Below are positions 23,295-32,254 of a DNA stretch of 42,074 nucleotides, in pieces (the first letter of the stretch is position 1; every line of letters begins with the position of its first letter). Where the stretch lies: positions 1-42,074 of the forward strand of contig VXWI01000052.1 in assembly GCA_009835985.1 (NCBI GenBank). The letters are read 5' to 3'. The position numbers and the translations under genes were made by a program. The notes under the pieces were generated by a model, which saw only the letters and a list, made by a program, of their open reading frames with translations, made no database searches and was not told the origin of the DNA. The DNA comes from Acidobacteriota bacterium (GTDB lineage: Bacteria; Acidobacteriota; Vicinamibacteria; Marinacidobacterales; Marinacidobacteraceae).

Positions 23295-26219
23295 ATGTCC
23301 GTTCTGGAACGCTTCGCCGCGCCGATCAAGAGCCGCGACGCCGCCGTACGCCTCAAGGCGGTCCAGAAACACCCTCCCGACGACACCGGCACCCTCGCGG
23401 ATCTCGCGCGCTCCGATCCCGACGCCCGCGTGCGCAAGGAGGCGGTGCGCCGCCTCGAAGCCCCCCGGGTGCTGCTCGAACTCACGGACAGCGCCGGCGA
23501 CGAAGCCGCCCGCCGGCTGGCCCGGTCCCGGGGGGAAGCGCTCCTGGTCAAGATCGCGGCCGACGACCGGGACGAGGGGGAGTCACGGCGGGCGCTCGGG
23601 CTTCTCATCCCGCTGCGCGCCGTGGCCGAGGTGGCCTGCCGGGCCCACTTCGAGACGATTCGCGCCGAAGCGCTCGCGCGCCTGACCGCCGCTCCCGCGG
23701 AAGCGGCCGACCGGGATTCCGCACTCGCCGCGGTGGCCGGGCGGGCCACGGAACCCGCGCTTCGCAGCCACGCCCTCGAGGCCATCTCCACTCCGGCCGG
23801 TCTCCTGCAGGTGGCGGTATCGGCGGACGACCGCGAGAGCGCCCAGGCCGCGGTCCGCCGCCTCGAGGATCCGGAACTGCTGCTCACCGCGGCGACCGGC
23901 AGCAACTCGAAGAGCGTGCGCCGGCTGGCCCGGCGCCGGGCCGAGGAGCGGCTGCCCCCGAAACATCCGGAACGGGTGCAGTTGCGGGAGAAGACGCTCG
24001 GTGGCCTGCTCGAGCGCCTTGCCGCCGCGGACCCGGCCACGCCGGCGCGGAGCGCGAGCCTGCTCGCGGAAGCGGACGCCGTGATCGCCTCCGGACCGGT
24101 GGCGGATACCCTCACCGCGCGGCTCGATGAATTGCGGGGAAGTCTCGCGGTCGGCGGATCCCGCGGCGACAGTGGAGTTCGCCTCGTCTTTCCCGAGGAC
24201 GAGACCCCGCCTGGCGACGGCGAGCGCCCGCCGGCCGAGCCAACCGCACCCCTGCCGGACGCGCCGCCGGCTGCCGGGGAGATCCTCGCCCGGCTGGAAG
24301 ACGCCGAAGCCGTCCTGGGTCTGGCCGACGTCGAAGCTGCCGAGCGGGAGTGCCGGAAGCTGCTCGAGGGGACGGCGGACGCCGAGGCGGGCGGCGCCCG
24401 GCTGCGCGCCGCGGCGGAAGGTGCGAAGGAACGGGCGCTCGAGCGGAAGAAGGGCCGCATCCGGGAGTTCCAGGTCGCCGAACTCGCGGATCACGCGGTT
24501 GCCCTGGCCAAGTCCCTCGGCGAACGTCCCTCCGGCCCCGAGATTGCCCAGGCCCGCCGGGAACTCGCGCGGCTCGCGCGCCGCATCGAACGCCTGGAGC
24601 CGTCCGAGACGCCGGACGCCGCGCGGTTCCGGACCGCGGCCCAGGAAGTCGAAAACGCCCTCGACACCGCCGCCGCGGCCCGCGAGGACCAGGCCCGGAA
24701 GTCCGAGGACCGGATCGCCGGACTCGAGGAACGCCTCGCCTCGCTGGAATCGGCGGACCCGTTTCCGCTCGACGAGGGGGAGGCCGCCCTCCGTGACCTC
24801 GGGGCGCTCAGAAACGACGCCGCGGTCTGGCGCCGGGTGGGACCGGAACGGCAGACCCGTTTCCAGCGCCTCCAGGCCGCGCTGATGCCGCGGTTGCGAG
24901 AGGCCCGGGATCTGCGCGAGTGGCGTCACTGGTCCAATCTGGAAGAACAGTCGGAACTCATTCGCCGGGCGCGGGCGCTCGCCGAGGTCGAGGACCTCGA
25001 GCGCGTGGATCGCGAACTCGCCGCCCTCGAACGCGCCTGGCACAAGGCCCGGCACACGGGACGCGATCGGGGTCAGGAACTCTGGGAAGAGTGGGGCAAG
25101 GTGCGGGAAGCCGTCCTCGAACGGATCGGTCCCCTGCGCGAGGCCGCCGAGCGCGAACTCGGCGAAAAGCTGGACGGGCTCCGCGCGCTCGTCGAGAAGG
25201 CGGAGGAGATCGCCGAGAGCGCCGACGGCCGGCGGGCCGCCGAGATCCGCTCGCTGATGCCCGCGTGGCGCGAGCGCGCCAAGGGCATGGGCAAGCGCTC
25301 GGAACGGCTCTGGAAGCGCTTCCGCGCCGCGAACGACCGGTATTTCACCGAACTCAAGGCGCTCAGGAAGAAGCGCTATGAGGAGTTCGCCGCGAACGTC
25401 CCGATCCGCGAGGACCTGATCGGCCGCGCGAAGGCGCTGTTCGACCAGACCGACGCCGAGACCGTGCGGAACGCGGTCCGCGACCTGATGCGCGAGTGGA
25501 AGGAGTCGCCACCCGTCCCCCGCAAGGAGGGCGACCGCCTTTGGGAAGAGTTCCGGAGCGCTTGTGACGGGGCCCGGGACCGCTTTCGGGACGCGGCGAG
25601 GGACGCGAAGTCCGATAGCGGCACTCCCGAAAGTGCCCCGCGAAGCGAAGCCGAGGCCGGCCTCCGCGCCCGCATCTCGGAACTCGCCGCCCAACCCGCC
25701 GAGGAGAAGCGCGACGCCGCCCTCGCGCTCTGGGACGATTACCGCCGTATCCGCCGCTCGACCGACCGCCTCGCCCGCGAAACCGAAGGCGCCCTCTTCG
25801 ATTGCCTCCGGGAGGCGTACGAGAAGGACCCCGACTCCTTCGCGGGGACGCGACTCGACCAGGAGCAGCTCGTTTCGCGGCTCGCCGAACTGCTCGAAGA
25901 AATGGAAGCGCTGGCGCGACCCCGCGCCGCGGTTTCGTCGGAAGGCGGAGTCACTGATTTCGCGGAGCACCTGCAACGCACCCTGCTGGCGGGAAGGGCC
26001 GCCGATCGCGGCGCCCCCCTCCGGGAAGACGCGCAGGCCGCAACCCGGATCCTGGAGCGCGCGCGGGCGGCGGGCCCGGCGCTGTCCGGCCCGGCGGCCG
26101 AGACGCTGAAGCGGATCGACGGGCTCGCCCGGAAGGTCATCGCGCGGGCGCCGTCGCTGGAAGAGCGAGCGCCTCGCACCCGCTCCCGGTCCCGCGAACG
26201 GCGCCCGCCCCGGCGTTAG
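23295..26219 (+). CDS. HEAT-repeat and DUF349 coiled-coil protein
   Basis: This 974-residue cytoplasmic protein is rich in Arg, Glu and Ala, with no signal peptide. Residues 1 to about 240 are HEAT-like repeats (RDAAVRLKAVQKH, PDARVRKEAVRRLEAP and similar). Residues 330 to about 550 are a long coiled coil. Three DUF349 modules follow, around 552-610, 642-697 and 705-765, each with a W/R-rich signature (RAWHKARHTG, PAWRERAKGMG, REWKESPPVP). DUF349 function is unknown, although the family is widespread. The ATG at 23295 follows a plausible promoter; the upstream open frame covers the MFS gene's complement and is rejected. The gene converges with copA. Confidence 0.9.
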   Translation: MSVLERFAAPIKSRDAAVRLKAVQKHPPDDTGTLADLARSDPDARVRKEAVRRLEAPRVLLELTDSAGDEAARRLARSRGEALLVKIAADDRDEGESRRALGLLIPLRAVAEVACRAHFETIRAEALARLTAAPAEAADRDSALAAVAGRATEPALRSHALEAISTPAGLLQVAVSADDRESAQAAVRRLEDPELLLTAATGSNSKSVRRLARRRAEERLPPKHPERVQLREKTLGGLLERLAAADPATPARSASLLAEADAVIASGPVADTLTARLDELRGSLAVGGSRGDSGVRLVFPEDETPPGDGERPPAEPTAPLPDAPPAAGEILARLEDAEAVLGLADVEAAERECRKLLEGTADAEAGGARLRAAAEGAKERALERKKGRIREFQVAELADHAVALAKSLGERPSGPEIAQARRELARLARRIERLEPSETPDAARFRTAAQEVENALDTAAAAREDQARKSEDRIAGLEERLASLESADPFPLDEGEAALRDLGALRNDAAVWRRVGPERQTRFQRLQAALMPRLREARDLREWRHWSNLEEQSELIRRARALAEVEDLERVDRELAALERAWHKARHTGRDRGQELWEEWGKVREAVLERIGPLREAAERELGEKLDGLRALVEKAEEIAESADGRRAAEIRSLMPAWRERAKGMGKRSERLWKRFRAANDRYFTELKALRKKRYEEFAANVPIREDLIGRAKALFDQTDAETVRNAVRDLMREWKESPPVPRKEGDRLWEEFRSACDGARDRFRDAARDAKSDSGTPESAPRSEAEAGLRARISELAAQPAEEKRDAALALWDDYRRIRRSTDRLARETEGALFDCLREAYEKDPDSFAGTRLDQEQLVSRLAELLEEMEALARPRAAVSSEGGVTDFAEHLQRTLLAGRAADRGAPLREDAQAATRILERARAAGPALSGPAAETLKRIDGLARKVIARAPSLEERAPRTRSRSRERRPPRR

Positions 26220-26264
26220 CGCGGTTTAGCGGCGCGCGGCACTGACCGTAGGGAAGGGCGTGTA

Positions 26265-26290
26265 CGGCTTGGAACGCCGGGCAGTTCTCC
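26265..26290 (+). repeat. left copy of the 26-bp inverted repeat around copA
   Basis: The core GGAACGCCGGGCAGTTCTCC (26271-26290) is identical to the complement of 28630-28649. The flanking six bases differ at one position, giving 25 of 26 matches. The unit is itself imperfectly palindromic (GAAC...GTTC). It lies 45 bases after the DUF349 stop and 61 bases beyond the copA stop. Confidence 0.7.
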
Positions 26291-26351
26291 GGGTGGGGCC
26301 CTCCAGACCGGCGGTCCCAGCCGGCGCGCCGTGAGGCTCAGCAGCGGCGCC

Positions 26352-28592
26352 TTATCCGATTCTGAGCCGCAACGCGTTACCGACCACGGTGAGCGAGGAG
26401 AGCGCCATCGCGCTCGCGGCCGCCTCGGGAGGCAGCAAAATCCCCGTCGCCGGATGGAGAACCCCCGCGGCGAGCGGGAGGGCCGCCACGTTGTAGATGA
26501 AGGCCCAGAACAGGTTCTGGCGGATGATCCGGAGCGAACGGCGGGCGACCCGCAGTGACTCGCTCACCAGGCGCAGGTCCGGGCGCATCAGGGTCACCCC
26601 GGCGGCCTCCCGCGCGATCTCGGTGCCCTGGGCGAGCGCGATTCCCACGTCGGCGCGGGCGAGCGCCGGGGCGTCGTTGATCCCGTCGCCGACCATCGCA
26701 ACCCGGCCGTAGCGTTCGCGCAGCCGATCGACGGCGGCGAGCTTCTGGTTCGGGAGGAGCCCTCCCTCGGCGTTCCGGACGCCGATCTCAGAAGCGGTTG
26801 CCGCCACGGCCGCGGCCTCGTCGCCCGAGACCAGGGACACCGCAAGCCCGTCGTCGTCGAGCCTCCGGACGAGATCCGCCGCCTCCGGGCGGGGCCGGTC
26901 CCGGAACCCGATGCTCCCCGCGAGCTCGGCCCGGTCGTCCGATTCCGAGACCACCCGCAGCCAGCCGGAGGCGCCGCTCCCGCCGGGCTCTTCCGGAACC
27001 CTCAGGCCCCGTTCCCGGAGCAGACGCTCGCTCCCCACCCACGCGCGGGTCCCTCCGCTGAACGTGGCCGTGACGCCGCGTCCCGGGAGCGCCTCGAAGC
27101 GTTCCGGCGTCCGGAGATCCATCGCCTTGCCGCGGGCATGGGCGACGAGCGCCACGCCGAGCGGATGTTCGGACCCCTGTTCCGCCGAGGCCGCCAACCG
27201 GAGCAGTTCCTCCCGGGTCCAGCCCGGTGCCGGTTCCACCGCCACGACCACGGGAGCACCGGTCGTCACCGTTCCGGTCTTGTCCAGCGCTACCGCTCGC
27301 ACCGCCGCCAGGGCCTCCAGCGCCCCACCCGAGCGGAACAGGATTCCCTGCCGGGCGCTGCGCCCGGTCGCGACCAGGACCGCGATGGGCGCCGCGAGCC
27401 CGATGGCGCAGGGACACGCCACCACCAGCACCGCCACCCCGCGCGCCAGCGCGAAGTCGAGCGCGCCATCGGCCAGCACCCAGGCGGCGGTGGTCAGGAC
27501 GGCCGCCGCCATGACGGCGGGAACGAAGACCCCCGCCACCCGGTCCGCGGTGCGCTGGATGGGGATCTTCTCCGTCTGCGCCTTCCGGACCGCGGCGGCG
27601 ATCCGGGACACCGTGCTGTCAGCCGCGGGACGGGTCACTTCGATCTCGGCGGCCCCGGTGAGGTTCATCGCCCCCGCCACGACCGGATCCGATACGGTCC
27701 GTTCGACGGGCACGCTCTCCCCGGTCAGCAGCGACTCGTCCATGGCCGCCCCGCCCCGCACGATCCGTCCGTCGAGCGGCACCCGCTCTCCGGGGCGCAC
27801 GCGAACGCGCTCACCCCGGCGCACTTCCGCCACCGGCACGAGGCGCTCAACGCCGTCCCGCACCACCCGCGCCCGGTCGGGAGCAAACGCCAGCAGCTCG
27901 GTCAGGGCATCGGTGGCGCGGCCCCGGGCGCGTTCCTCGAGCCAGCGGCCGAGGCGGACGATGGCGACGATGAGCGCGGCGGTATCGAAGAACAGCATGC
28001 CCGCGCCGCCCGCCGCGAGTGCGACCACGGACGAGACGTACGCCGCGCCGGCCCCCAGCCCGATCAGGCTGTCCATGCCGAACGTCCAGTTGCGGAGTGC
28101 GCTCCCGAGCGCCTTGACGAAGGCCCACCCGAAGAGTAGGCAAACGGGGGTCGCCAGCGCGAACTGGGCGAAGCGCCCCGCGGTGGAGGCCCCGAAGCCG
28201 CTCATCGCAACCCCCATCGCCGCGCCGGCGAGCGCCAGGGCCCCGGCAACGGGAAGAAACCCATCCCGCCAACGGGAGGCGACGACAGACCCCTCGGGCT
28301 GCGCGGCGGCGGCCGGTGGGGCCGTCTCGACGCGATAGGGGCCGGCGGACTCCACCGCCCCGGCGATGTCCGCTGCGAGGCTGGAGTTCAGGGACCGCGA
28401 GTCCGCGAGGCTCACGGAAAGGTCGCCGGTGAGCAGGCTCACCTCCGCGCGCTCGACCCCCGGAAGGTCCGCGACCGCCTTCTCAATGCTCGCGACGCAG
28501 CCGGCGCAGTGCATCCCGACGACCCGGGCCTCGAACTGGCCATCCCCGGCGGTCTCCCGTTCCGGACTGCGAGGCTCTGAAGCGGCATCCAT
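26352..28592 (-). CDS. copA: copper-translocating P1B-type ATPase
   Basis: This is a heavy-metal exporting ATPase of 746 residues. An N-terminal HMA domain has the metal site MHCAGC (C29, C32). The transmembrane metal site is CPC (C393, C395), typical of the Cu(I) subgroup. The ATPase has the phosphorylation site DKTGT (D437), SEHPLG in the nucleotide-binding domain, and GDGINDAPAL. Eight hydrophobic segments are placed as expected. The ATG at 28592 gives a normal start. No copper-responsive regulator or operator was recognised nearby. The gene lies in a region bounded by inverted repeats at 26265-26290 and 28630-28655. The DUF3500 gene is directly upstream on the same strand. Copper specificity is inferred from CPC; silver is possible. 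Confidence 0.95.
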   Translation of the reverse strand: MDAASEPRSPERETAGDGQFEARVVGMHCAGCVASIEKAVADLPGVERAEVSLLTGDLSVSLADSRSLNSSLAADIAGAVESAGPYRVETAPPAAAAQPEGSVVASRWRDGFLPVAGALALAGAAMGVAMSGFGASTAGRFAQFALATPVCLLFGWAFVKALGSALRNWTFGMDSLIGLGAGAAYVSSVVALAAGGAGMLFFDTAALIVAIVRLGRWLEERARGRATDALTELLAFAPDRARVVRDGVERLVPVAEVRRGERVRVRPGERVPLDGRIVRGGAAMDESLLTGESVPVERTVSDPVVAGAMNLTGAAEIEVTRPAADSTVSRIAAAVRKAQTEKIPIQRTADRVAGVFVPAVMAAAVLTTAAWVLADGALDFALARGVAVLVVACPCAIGLAAPIAVLVATGRSARQGILFRSGGALEALAAVRAVALDKTGTVTTGAPVVVAVEPAPGWTREELLRLAASAEQGSEHPLGVALVAHARGKAMDLRTPERFEALPGRGVTATFSGGTRAWVGSERLLRERGLRVPEEPGGSGASGWLRVVSESDDRAELAGSIGFRDRPRPEAADLVRRLDDDGLAVSLVSGDEAAAVAATASEIGVRNAEGGLLPNQKLAAVDRLRERYGRVAMVGDGINDAPALARADVGIALAQGTEIAREAAGVTLMRPDLRLVSESLRVARRSLRIIRQNLFWAFIYNVAALPLAAGVLHPATGILLPPEAAASAMALSSLTVVGNALRLRIG

Positions 28593-28629
28593 GGCGTCGC
28601 CCGGAGTATAGGAAGGAGCTCGGTGGCCG

Positions 28630-28655
28630 GGAGAACTGCCCGGCGTTCCAGGCCG
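28630..28655 (-). repeat. right copy of the 26-bp inverted repeat around copA
   Basis: This is the inverse complement of 26265-26290 with one mismatch. It lies in the 93-base gap between the DUF3500 stop and the copA start. Confidence 0.7.
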
Positions 28656-28685
28656 GGGGCGCCATCGGGCGGGGCCGCCCGGAGC

Positions 28686-29723
28686 CTAGTGCGGGTGGGC
28701 GTCCTCGTAGTGCTCGGCGAGGAGGTCCCTGCCGAAGTCGCCGGTCAGGTCGCGCCACACCGAGTGGATGTGGTTCGCGCCGTTCTGAGTGTTGTCGTAC
28801 TCGATGAGGAAGGTCGGGCCGTGGATGCGGTAGTAGTGCGGCTCGCCGGGGGCAGCGCTGCCGGCCCACGCGAAGTGGACGTCCCCGAGGCCGGCCGCCG
28901 AGATCCGCTCGAACTCCTCCTTCGCGAGATCGAGCCGCATCCGCCCCAGGTAGACCTCGATCAGCTCGACCACCTTGTCGCGCTGCGCGTCGGTCATGTC
29001 TCCGACCGCGACCCCCAGCGCATCCCCGGGGTCGGCGACCCGGTCCGTCCCGGTCAGGATGTCGGGCGGGGCCTCGGAATCGAAGACGACCCTCTCGCGC
29101 GCCCCGCCGGCGAAGAGCGCCAGCAGCTCCCGCGCCACCGTCTGTTCCGCCGCGAGCACCTCGAGACCCGTGTGCCGGCCTTCGTCGACGATCGCCGGAT
29201 TGCTGCCCATGAATGCCGGCGCGACGACGACCTCGCCGTCGTTGAGGGTGACGTTCAGCGACAGGTGATGTCCCTCGACGCGCCAACCCCAGGGGCCCGT
29301 CCCGGACGGCTCGTCGAAGACCGTGAAGTGGTAGCGGTCGGAATCGCGGATGTCGCGGCCTTCGCGCTCGTAGAGGATCTGCTCGAGGTACATGATGCCG
29401 AGCGCCTTGCTGATCCCGTCGTGGCTCAGCGCCGTCCCGAGCAGGCGGTCGGCGAGCCGGCGCTGGGGCGGAGTGAAATCGCCGTACGGCACGCCCTCCC
29501 GGTCCCGCGGGATGAAGTGCCAGTTGAGCCGCTCCTCGTCATCGAACGCGAACGTCGCCCGGGCCTTCTGGTCGGCATCGAGCGACATCAGGAAGTGCCG
29601 CGCCCGATCGATCATCTCGGTGGCGACATCGGGCGCCGCGGCCGTCCAACCGACCGACGCCGTGAGCGCCGCACCTGCGAACAACAGCGCCCCGGCCCTG
29701 CTCTTTGTCCTCATTGTCTTCAT
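28686..29723 (-). CDS. secreted DUF3500 family protein
   Basis: The 345-residue protein has a signal peptide (basic MKTMRTKSR, then a hydrophobic stretch to about residue 30). The mature part matches what I know of DUF3500 proteins: DRARHFLMSLDADQKARATFAF, ERLNWHFIPRDR, YGDFTPPQRRLADRLL, WRVEGHHLSLNVTL and HYYRIHGPTFLIEYDN, ending in VWRDLTGDFGRDLLAEHY and a His-containing tail. The family has no established function. It is upstream of copA on the same strand but separated by a repeat, so shared function is not implied. It is divergent from def across 73 bases. Confidence 0.85.
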   Translation of the reverse strand: MKTMRTKSRAGALLFAGAALTASVGWTAAAPDVATEMIDRARHFLMSLDADQKARATFAFDDEERLNWHFIPRDREGVPYGDFTPPQRRLADRLLGTALSHDGISKALGIMYLEQILYEREGRDIRDSDRYHFTVFDEPSGTGPWGWRVEGHHLSLNVTLNDGEVVVAPAFMGSNPAIVDEGRHTGLEVLAAEQTVARELLALFAGGARERVVFDSEAPPDILTGTDRVADPGDALGVAVGDMTDAQRDKVVELIEVYLGRMRLDLAKEEFERISAAGLGDVHFAWAGSAAPGEPHYYRIHGPTFLIEYDNTQNGANHIHSVWRDLTGDFGRDLLAEHYEDAHPH

Positions 29724-29779
29724 CCTTGGTCCCCTCCGGCGCCGATTCTACTTTCGGGTCTCGGGCCGCACTCCACGGC

Positions 29780-29785
29780 TACAAT
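29780..29785 (+). promoter_or_regulatory. candidate -10 box of def
   Basis: TACAAT ends 11 bases before the TTG at 29797, implying a leader of about five bases or none. No clear -35 and no Shine-Dalgarno sequence are visible. Confidence 0.4.
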
Positions 29786-29796
29786 CGCGGGCCGTT

Positions 29797-30309
29797 TTGC
29801 CTGTCCGTCCGATCCTGCGCTACGGGGCCTCGACCCTCACGACCCCGTCCGAACCCATCGAGGACTTCGGCCGGAACTGGCAGGCGCTGGTGGACGACAT
29901 GGTGGCAACGATGTACGCCGCCCCCGGGGTCGGCCTCGCGGCGCCCCAGATCGGCGTGGGCGTCCGCCTGATGGTGATCGACATCACGGTCGGCGAGAAG
30001 GACGGAGAGTTGATCGTGATGGCCAATCCGGAGATTCTCGAATCCGAGGGGAGCCAGTCCGAAGAGGAGGGATGCCTCTCCGTGCCGGGGTATTCGGGGG
30101 TGACCCGCCGGGCCCGGTGGGTCCGCGTCCGCGGCCAGCGTCTCGACGGTTCGCACTACGAGATGGAGGGGGAGGGACTGCTGGCGCGAGCGTTCGCTCA
30201 CGAGGTGGATCACCTGAACGGCCGTCTGTTTCTGGATCGGCTCGGAGCCCTCAAGCGGGACCTCATCGTTCGCAAACTGCGCCGCCGTCTGCGTCGGGGC
30301 GACTGGTAG
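29797..30309 (+). CDS. def: peptide deformylase
   Basis: This enzyme removes the formyl group from nascent proteins. The 170-residue protein has the three family motifs: GVGLAAPQIG (44-53), EGCLS with metal ligand C93, and HEVDH with H135, E136 and H139. The TTG at 29797 gives LPVRPILRYG, the usual N-terminal start of the family; upstream in-frame sequence overlaps the DUF3500 promoter region. fmt follows after 40 bases, the classic def-fmt pairing of enzymes that remove and add the formyl group. Confidence 0.96.
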   Translation: MPVRPILRYGASTLTTPSEPIEDFGRNWQALVDDMVATMYAAPGVGLAAPQIGVGVRLMVIDITVGEKDGELIVMANPEILESEGSQSEEEGCLSVPGYSGVTRRARWVRVRGQRLDGSHYEMEGEGLLARAFAHEVDHLNGRLFLDRLGALKRDLIVRKLRRRLRRGDW

Positions 30310-30349
30310 CGCCCCGCGACGCGGCGCGGCTGCTGGCGGAGGAACGGCG

Positions 30350-31357
30350 GTGGAGCGCCTCCGCACCGTCTTCCTGGGGACCTCCGGCTTCGCCGTCCCG
30401 GTGCTCCGCGCGCTGCACGCCCACCACGAGGTGCTCGCCGCGGTGACCCAGCCCGAACGGCCGGCGGGCCGCAGTCACCGCCCGCGCGTCAGCCGCATCA
30501 AGCGGCTGGCGCAGGAGCTCGGGATCCCGATCCGGCAACCGGAACGGATCCGCCGCCCGAGCGCCTGGGAACCGGTCGCGGACCTCGCACCCGACGTTCT
30601 CGTTGTCGCCGACTACGGCCAGATCCTCTCCGCCGGCCTGCTCGCCGCGCCGCGGCTGGGGCCCGTCAACGTCCACGCCTCACTGCTTCCCGAGCTCCGC
30701 GGCGCCGCCCCGGCGATCTGGGCGGTCGCCCGCGGCTACCGGCGCACCGGCGTAACGACCATGCTCATGGACGCCGGACTCGACACGGGACCGATCCTGC
30801 TCCAACGGGAAACCGACATCGCGGACACCGAGACCGCGGGCGAACTCCTTGCCCGGCTCGCTCCCCTGGGGGCCGAACTCCTGATCGAGACCCTGTCCGG
30901 CCTCGCCGCCGGACGGATCGCGCCGCGCCGCCAGGACGACGACGCGGCCACGGTCGCTCCCCGCGTCCGGAAGGCCGATGCCGCCCTCGACTGGGAACTC
31001 GAGGCCCCCGTGCTCGCGGACCGGGTGCGCGCCTTCTCTCCCGCCCCGGTTGCGTTCACTGCGTTCAACCAGGAGATCCCGGGGGCCGCGACTCCGCTCC
31101 GTATACACCGGGCCTCGGCGGCGACCGGACCGTCCGAAAGCGCCGATCCCCCAGGCTCCTTCCGGGTTTCGGACAACCGGCGCGCCCCACGCCTCGCGGT
31201 CGCCTGCGGGGCCGGTACCACGTTCCTGCCGCTCGAGGTTCAGGCCGCCGGCCGCCGGCGCCTTCCCATCGCGGACTTCCTGCGAGGGAGCGGCGTCCCC
31301 CCGACCGGCCGTTTCGCGAGCGCCGCCGAGGCGGCCGGGCTGACGGAGTCCGGATAG
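30350..31357 (+). CDS. fmt: methionyl-tRNA formyltransferase
   Basis: This enzyme formylates initiator Met-tRNA. The 335-residue protein has the formyltransferase core with the catalytic triad N107, H109 and D145, in NVHASLLPELRGAAP and TTMLMDAGLDTGPIL. The signature usually reads SLLPRWRGAAP; here an E replaces the first R-W pair region, a modest variation. The C-terminal OB-like tRNA-binding domain is short and divergent (from about residue 210). GTG at 30350 is the start. The stop is two bases from the next ATG. Confidence 0.96.
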   Translation: MERLRTVFLGTSGFAVPVLRALHAHHEVLAAVTQPERPAGRSHRPRVSRIKRLAQELGIPIRQPERIRRPSAWEPVADLAPDVLVVADYGQILSAGLLAAPRLGPVNVHASLLPELRGAAPAIWAVARGYRRTGVTTMLMDAGLDTGPILLQRETDIADTETAGELLARLAPLGAELLIETLSGLAAGRIAPRRQDDDAATVAPRVRKADAALDWELEAPVLADRVRAFSPAPVAFTAFNQEIPGAATPLRIHRASAATGPSESADPPGSFRVSDNRRAPRLAVACGAGTTFLPLEVQAAGRRRLPIADFLRGSGVPPTGRFASAAEAAGLTESG

Positions 31358-31359
31358 CG

Positions 31360-32253
31360 ATGAGCACCCGGCTGCGGCGCGCCGCGCTCGTCCTGGCCGG
31401 AACCGTGGGGTTCGTAGCGACCACCTACGGCGTACTGGTCCTGGTGGCGAGCACCCGGCCTCCGAGGCCTGCCCATGGTTTCTTCGCGTCGCCCACCCGG
31501 AACGTCGCGCACCGCGGTGGCGGCCTGCTGAGTCCCGAGGCCACCCTGGCGGCGTTCCGGTCGGCGGCCGCAGCGGGGGCGGACGCCCTGGAGATGGATG
31601 TCCATCTGACCGCCGACGGCGCGCTCGTCGTCATCCACGACCGGACGGTGGACCGCACCACCGACGGCAGCGGCGCGGTAGCCGAAATGCGACTGGAGGA
31701 GCTGCGCGCACTGAACGCCGGCCACCGGTTCCGGGCGCCGGACGGCGACACCCCGTATCGCGCGGAGCCGCTGGCGATACCGACCTTCCAGGAAGTCCAG
31801 GCAGCGCATCCGGATCTGCCTCTCATGGTCGAAATGAAGACACCCGAGACCGCAGAGCCACTCTGCCGTGCGATCCGGGACGCGGGAGGCGAACGCCGGA
31901 CCCTGGTGGCCGCTTTCGGCCGGGAGTCCCTGGACCGCTTCCGCACCGCCTGTCCCACGGTGGCGACCGGAGGATCCTTCGGAGAGGTCGTGGTCTTCCT
32001 TGTCCTGTCGATCGGGCGTCTCGCCGGGCTCTACGACCCGCCGTTCGATGCGCTCCTGGTGAGCGAGACCAGCGGACCCCTCCGGGTGGTGACGCCGAAC
32101 CTGCTGCGTTCCGCCCGCCAGGCCGGGCTGCCGGTGCTTGTCTGGACGGTGAACCGGGCCGAGGACATGGAACGTCTCCTCACTCTGGGCGTGGACGGGA
32201 TCCTCACCGACGACCCGTTGGCGCTCTCCAGGGTCAGTGCCACCTCCCGCTGA
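31360..32253 (+). CDS. glycerophosphodiester phosphodiesterase family protein
   Basis: This is a 297-residue TIM-barrel phosphodiesterase with an N-terminal membrane segment (residues 9-31). Active-site residues are AHRGGG (H51, R52), E60, EMDVHLTADG (E78, D80) and VIHDRTVDRTT (H93). The usual PENT after HRG reads SPEAT, with the Asn replaced by Ala. The family cleaves deacylated phospholipids to glycerol 3-phosphate and an alcohol. A further hydrophobic patch (VVVFLVLSIGRLAGL, about 210-225) may associate with the membrane. It lies two bases after fmt and one base before rsmB, so it is in the same transcript by position. Confidence 0.9.
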   Translation: MSTRLRRAALVLAGTVGFVATTYGVLVLVASTRPPRPAHGFFASPTRNVAHRGGGLLSPEATLAAFRSAAAAGADALEMDVHLTADGALVVIHDRTVDRTTDGSGAVAEMRLEELRALNAGHRFRAPDGDTPYRAEPLAIPTFQEVQAAHPDLPLMVEMKTPETAEPLCRAIRDAGGERRTLVAAFGRESLDRFRTACPTVATGGSFGEVVVFLVLSIGRLAGLYDPPFDALLVSETSGPLRVVTPNLLRSARQAGLPVLVWTVNRAEDMERLLTLGVDGILTDDPLALSRVSATSR

Positions 32254-32254
32254 A

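Noticed and set aside
26220-26351. Strong terminator between DUF349 and copA
   Set aside because: The region is GC-rich and contains the 26-bp repeat, but no stem followed by a T-run was found.
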